DNA of 64,000 nucleotides from Terrihalobacillus insolitus. GTDB taxonomy: Bacteria; Bacillota; Bacilli; Bacillales; Amphibacillaceae. The DNA is taken from NCBI RefSeq assembly GCF_028416575.1, contig NZ_JAMQKB010000011.1, positions 1 through 64,000 on the forward strand, read 5' to 3'. The notes beneath the pieces were generated by a model. It was not told the DNA's origin. It made no database searches and saw only the letters and a program-made list of their open reading frames with translations. The position numbers and the translations under genes are program-made. Positions 61,349-64,000 of the stretch are shown here, in pieces (within the stretch, counting starts at the first letter, position 1; each line of letters starts with the position of its first letter).

Positions 61349-61612
61349 ATGAAATGGGAGCAGGTTCGTAAACAATATCCAGAGCAGTGGGTCCTTGTTG
61401 AAGCAATTTCTGCATACTCAGAAAATTCCTTTCGATATCCTGACGAACTATCAGTGATCTCAAACTTCCCCGATTCAACTACCGCATGGAAAGAATACAA
61501 AAAGCTACATCTAGCCGAACCTTCACGTGAATACTATATTTTCCATACTGACAAAGATACGCTTGAAGTTGAGGAACAAAATTTTATTGGAGTTAGGAGA
61601 CGACTCCAATGA
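61349..61612 (+). CDS. small partner protein of a retropepsin-like protease, copy 2
   Basis: ATG 61349 is chosen as GGAGGTG lies 7 bases before it; the upstream in-frame ATG 61334 overlaps that site. The 87-aa protein matches copy 1 at 49123 in length and pattern: KWEQVRKQYPEQWVLVEAIS, LSVISNFPDSTTAWKEYKK and SREYYIFHTDKDTLEVEEQN, ending FIGVRRRLQ. The stop overlaps the protease start as ATGA, a tighter coupling than in copy 1. Keeping the same gene order and spacing in both copies argues for a two-protein function. Confidence 0.7.
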   Translation: MKWEQVRKQYPEQWVLVEAISAYSENSFRYPDELSVISNFPDSTTAWKEYKKLHLAEPSREYYIFHTDKDTLEVEEQNFIGVRRRLQ

Positions 61613-61995
61613 AAATTCAAATGCACGGAGGTTTACCATTAGTCTCTATTTCTCTTGTATATAAAGGAAATACAATACTATTGGAACATGTTCTTTTGGA
61701 TACAGGGTGCTCAACAACTATTTTTGATACTGATGAAGTCGAAGAAGTGGGACTTACCATAGACCGTAAAAATGGTAGACCTAAAAGGATGTATGGTGTT
61801 GGTGGCGAAAGTGAACTTTGCTATGAACAAACTGTATATGATTTAGAAATAGATCACTATAAAATGGATTCATTTCAACTCCAGCTAGGTATCACAAAAG
61901 AAACATACGGTTTTAACGGTATACTAGGAGTCGATTTTATGACGAAATCTAACTTAATAATAGACTTTAAAGACATGAAAGTAAAAATAAAATAA
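61609..61995 (+). CDS. retropepsin-like aspartic protease, copy 2
   Basis: This 128-aa protein has the active site LLDTGCSTTIFDT at the same residue (Asp31) as copy 1, the flap region PKRMYGVGGESELCYEQT, and the C-terminal GFNGILGVDFMTKSNLIIDF. It must dimerise to form one active site. It shares about half its residues with copy 1, so the duplication is old or the copies arrived separately. There is no export signal. The stop is followed by a 65-base spacer and the AACGGGGGC repeat. Confidence 0.8.
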   Translation: MKIQMHGGLPLVSISLVYKGNTILLEHVLLDTGCSTTIFDTDEVEEVGLTIDRKNGRPKRMYGVGGESELCYEQTVYDLEIDHYKMDSFQLQLGITKETYGFNGILGVDFMTKSNLIIDFKDMKVKIK

Positions 61996-62060
61996 ATTTT
62001 CTTGAGATAATTGTGATGGCATTTTTATATACAACTAAGGCTGGATTTGTGAAGAACCTC

Positions 62061-62112
62061 ACTTAAATTAACGGGGGCTTATCTTGAAGAAGTCATAGGC
62101 TATTTTCTATTA
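62061..62112 (+). repeat. AACGGGGGC repeat
   Basis: ACTTAAATTAACGGGGGC is followed by TTATCTTGAAGAAGTC, keeping the TTCTTxAAGAAG pattern of the other copies. Confidence 0.7.
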
Positions 62113-62133
62113 ATTTTTCAAAGGGGTTTTTTT

Positions 62134-62307
62134 ATGAATCCAATATTGTTTGACTTTCCTCATGAATTTGAAACGGAACGATTGCTTATTAGAATGCCGA
62201 AGCCTGGGGATGGTAAAGCTGTGTATGATGCAATTAGAGCCTCAGTTAATGAATTAAAGCCTTGGTTGCCGTTCGCTCAAAATGAACAAAGCGAAGATGC
62301 GTTATGA
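62134..62307 (+). pseudogene. GNAT acetyltransferase, N-terminal fragment
   Basis: ATG 62134 follows AAAGGGG. The 57-codon frame reads FDFPHEFETERLLIRMPKPG, then KAVYDAIRASVNELKPWLPF, the usual start of a RimJ/L GNAT, and ends at TGA 62307 where a tandem repeat begins. The acetyl-CoA binding part is absent. Confidence 0.75.
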
Positions 62308-62404
62308 GAACCCGTATACGGCCGAAAACCATGCCTACGCGCGCTCATCGACGTTATGAGAACCCGAACACGGCCGAAAATCATACACACGCGCCTCATC
62401 GATA
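62301..62404. repeat. 52-bp tandem repeat, two copies
   Basis: Unit 1 (62301-62352) and unit 2 (62353-62404) both begin GTTATGAGAACCCG and contain CACGGCCGAAAA-type and CTCATCGA sequences, with about eight differences. They are GC-richer than the surroundings and lie at the end of the truncated GNAT gene. Confidence 0.8.
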
Positions 62405-62490
62405 ATCGACGTCTGGATTGGAACGTTGTTATGAATCGTTAAATTTTAGATACTTTTCAAAGCCATTCAGGGGGAGAGGTAGAAAATAAA

Positions 62491-63699
62491 TCAATTCTCT
62501 ACCTCTATAATGGTTTGACCGTAAAATGTACCATCTAAATAAAAATTAATCGCCCAAAGACCGGGCTTAGAAAACTCCATTAAAGTAACAGCGTTAGCAT
62601 CATACCCTAAGTAGGGACCGCTTAAGTGTGTAAGCCATACTTTTTGTCCCTCTTTTACTAGGACTTGCTCAATTTCACCTGTTTCCTTATGCATTGCTGC
62701 TATTGTAATTCCAGCAGAAGCTATTTGTTCGCCATTAAAGAAGAGCATATATTTATCTGGTGAATTTGCTTGAATCGGTTTAATGACAGCCTCTCCTTCA
62801 GTGCCTGAACCTACGAGCATTCCATACTTGTCCTCTTGACCATATAATGCATACTCCCCTTTTGTACCATCACCAAAGGTAACGGGAATTTTAAAGATAG
62901 AGCTCTTTTCCCATTTAATATTTTGAAAATCCGAAGTTGAAATAGCCTTAGGTAACAGTTTGTCAACCGGCTGTTTTCCTTCAGTAAGAGTTTCTCTGAG
63001 TACACCTGCAGCCCCGATTAACTCCTGTGACACGGACGCATAGATTTTATAAGTCTCATCGAAAGATTTATTCGGAGAGGTATTATTGAGTCGATTGATC
63101 CATTCTTCCACTTGTTTATCAATTACTTCATTAGTATTTAGATTTTTAATCTCGTTAAGTAACACCAATGTCCCTTTCGCCTCAGAAGCAAGTCCGTCTT
63201 CAGAGTAGTTGTTTTTTAGCTGCTGCTTTTGCACTGGACTTAGTTCAAAATCCGTTTCCGTCATCATTTCTGGTTGTTCCACGGGATTGATCCAATTTCC
63301 TTCCGAATTAACGTATATGGCTGCTTCCATTAAATAAGCCGCAACAGCGCCCTTTTCCATCGATTCTGGAATTTTAAGAATAGTAATTGGTAATCCAATA
63401 TCAAGCGACTTAACCCCTTTAAAGTATTTGGTTAGTTCTTTTTTTAATGCAGGATCGTTTAACTCAGTTGTAGAAACTTCGGTTTGGCGTATTTCGTTAT
63501 TTAAAAATTGGCTACCTATAACTACAAATGCGATAAACGCAATAGTAGAAAGTCCAATCGGTAAGAACCGTAGCCCTTGTCGTTTTGGAGACTTTAATTT
63601 TACCTTTTCAAGTATGTCTTCCTGTTGTTTCGAATCCATCTTAAACGTAGGTAGTTTCCCTAACTCTTCATCTATTTGGTCTTTTTTTTGGCATGACAT
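62491..63699 (-). CDS. membrane anti-sigma factor
   Basis: ATG 63699 follows AGGAGG and overlaps the sigma gene by 28 bases. The 402-aa protein has a short cytoplasmic part (DQIDEELGKLPTFKMDSKQQ), one membrane helix (about residues 46-66, FLPIGLSTIAFIAFVVIGSQ) and a large exported domain. That domain reads VAAYLMEAAIYVNSEGNWIN, IKWEKSSIFKIPVTFGDGTK, LYGQEDKYGMLVG and a C-terminal beta-sandwich region (FSKPGLWAINFYLDG). By position it controls the adjacent ECF sigma factor. No zinc motif is present, so it is not the zf-HC2 type. Confidence 0.75.
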   Translation of the reverse strand: MSCQKKDQIDEELGKLPTFKMDSKQQEDILEKVKLKSPKRQGLRFLPIGLSTIAFIAFVVIGSQFLNNEIRQTEVSTTELNDPALKKELTKYFKGVKSLDIGLPITILKIPESMEKGAVAAYLMEAAIYVNSEGNWINPVEQPEMMTETDFELSPVQKQQLKNNYSEDGLASEAKGTLVLLNEIKNLNTNEVIDKQVEEWINRLNNTSPNKSFDETYKIYASVSQELIGAAGVLRETLTEGKQPVDKLLPKAISTSDFQNIKWEKSSIFKIPVTFGDGTKGEYALYGQEDKYGMLVGSGTEGEAVIKPIQANSPDKYMLFFNGEQIASAGITIAAMHKETGEIEQVLVKEGQKVWLTHLSGPYLGYDANAVTLMEFSKPGLWAINFYLDGTFYGQTIIEVEN

Positions 63700-64000
63700 G
63701 ATTCAACCTCCTCCCATTTTATTTGAATTTGTTTTCTCAGTACTAATTTTGCGCGATGATAGGTAGTATTTACTTTAGCTTCTGACCAACTTAGGACTTC
63801 ACTACATTCCTTAGTGCTAAGCTCCATAACACCCCGAAGTATAACAACATCACGTTGATTTTTTGGCAATGTATTTACTTGATTGTATAGATCACGATCT
63901 CGTTCGTTTTCGAGTAATGTAGTCTCAGGATTTGATTTATCATCTACAAATAAGGCTTGATACAAAGTAAGGGGAAGGTTAACAATCTTCTTTTTTCGGT
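63672..64000 (-). CDS. ECF sigma factor, N-terminus beyond the window
   Basis: The frame is open from the right window edge to 63672. It shows the linker after region 2 (RKKKIVNLPLTLYQALFVDD) and region 4 (QVNTLPKNQRDVVILRGVME, LSTKECSEVLSWSEAKVNTT and YHRAKLVLRK), the -35 binding helix-turn-helix. A TTG at 63965 could look like a start, but the sequence before it reads on as sigma factor. It overlaps its anti-sigma gene by 28 bases, the usual arrangement. Confidence 0.88.
   Translation of the reverse strand, partial: RKKKIVNLPLTLYQALFVDDKSNPETTLLENERDRDLYNQVNTLPKNQRDVVILRGVMELSTKECSEVLSWSEAKVNTTYHRAKLVLRKQIQIKWEEVESCHAKKKTK

Noticed and set aside
48101-62070. AACGGG repeats as true integron attC sites
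   Set aside because: No integron integrase gene in the window, and the hairpins are too short and variable for proven attC folding; kept only as an analogy.

Overview
The window comes from a low-GC, endospore-forming Gram-positive bacterium of the family Bacillaceae. Strong AGGAGG-type ribosome sites, frequent GTG/TTG starts, an alpha/beta-type small acid-soluble spore protein, an OpuAC-type glycine-betaine binding lipoprotein, an NhaC-type antiporter and B. subtilis-like arginine and riboflavin operons all fit a soil or moderately halotolerant member (Virgibacillus/Oceanobacillus-like). The genus cannot be fixed from the sequence alone.

Layout. 0-5 kb: an IS3 transposase tail and decayed accessory genes, then a betaine-binding lipoprotein, an orphan antitoxin-like gene, a SASP gene and a DUF4349 lipoprotein. 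5.2-13.5 kb: arginine synthesis, argG-argH followed by carA-carB-argF, with ArgR/AhrC-like operator sites before argG and carA. 13.5-14.9 kb: a broken two-ORF insertion sequence. 15.2-22.1 kb: an AT-rich, co-directional nine-gene cluster with the parts list of a reducing type II polyketide/fatty-acid-like assembly line (ACP, FabZ-type dehydratase, ketosynthase, a second ketosynthase lacking the catalytic Cys, ketoreductase, two GNAT-fold acyltransferases, an MFS exporter and an AcpS-type phosphopantetheinyl transferase). This is the most interesting intact system. 22.1-25.3 kb: relics of a group II intron, a subtilase, a DUF4338/DruA-IS66 element and a GNAT gene, then an AbiEii-like nucleotidyltransferase with a small partner.

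25.7-36.0 kb: murB; a Fur-box-controlled lipoprotein; a four-gene envelope operon (epimerase, LPG-synthase-type membrane protein, alkaline-phosphatase-like membrane enzyme, GT2); a second Fur-box promoter driving a secreted helical protein and an FTR1 iron permease; a GT-C-type membrane protein. 36.1-41.2 kb: a frameshifted amidinotransferase-like gene, nhaC, DUF421, a decayed antitoxin and a segmental duplication. 41.2-45.1 kb: FMN riboswitch, terminator and ribD-ribE-ribBA-ribH. Four copies of one MITE-like repeat with TGTTCAAAAAG ends sit beside murB, the Fur lipoprotein, the epimerase gene and ribD.

45.1-62.4 kb is an accessory region of small, mostly co-directional one- or two-gene units: ECF sigma/anti-sigma, uridine-kinase-like and other P-loop kinases, GNATs, lipoproteins, and two copies of a module pairing an about 88-aa protein with a retropepsin-like aspartic protease. 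Many units are followed by a short repeat with the core AACGGG(G/T)GC and then a hairpin, giving the region a cassette-array look. A DUF3885 gene is split by a 5.45-kb insertion carrying a promoter, tandem 46-bp repeats, a terminator and a nonsense-mutated toxin gene (type III toxin-antitoxin architecture), an integrase relic, a helicase fragment, a metalloprotease and a group II intron relic. A nearly complete ORF-less group II intron lies at about 58.5-59.4 kb. The window ends in a reverse-strand ECF sigma/anti-sigma pair.
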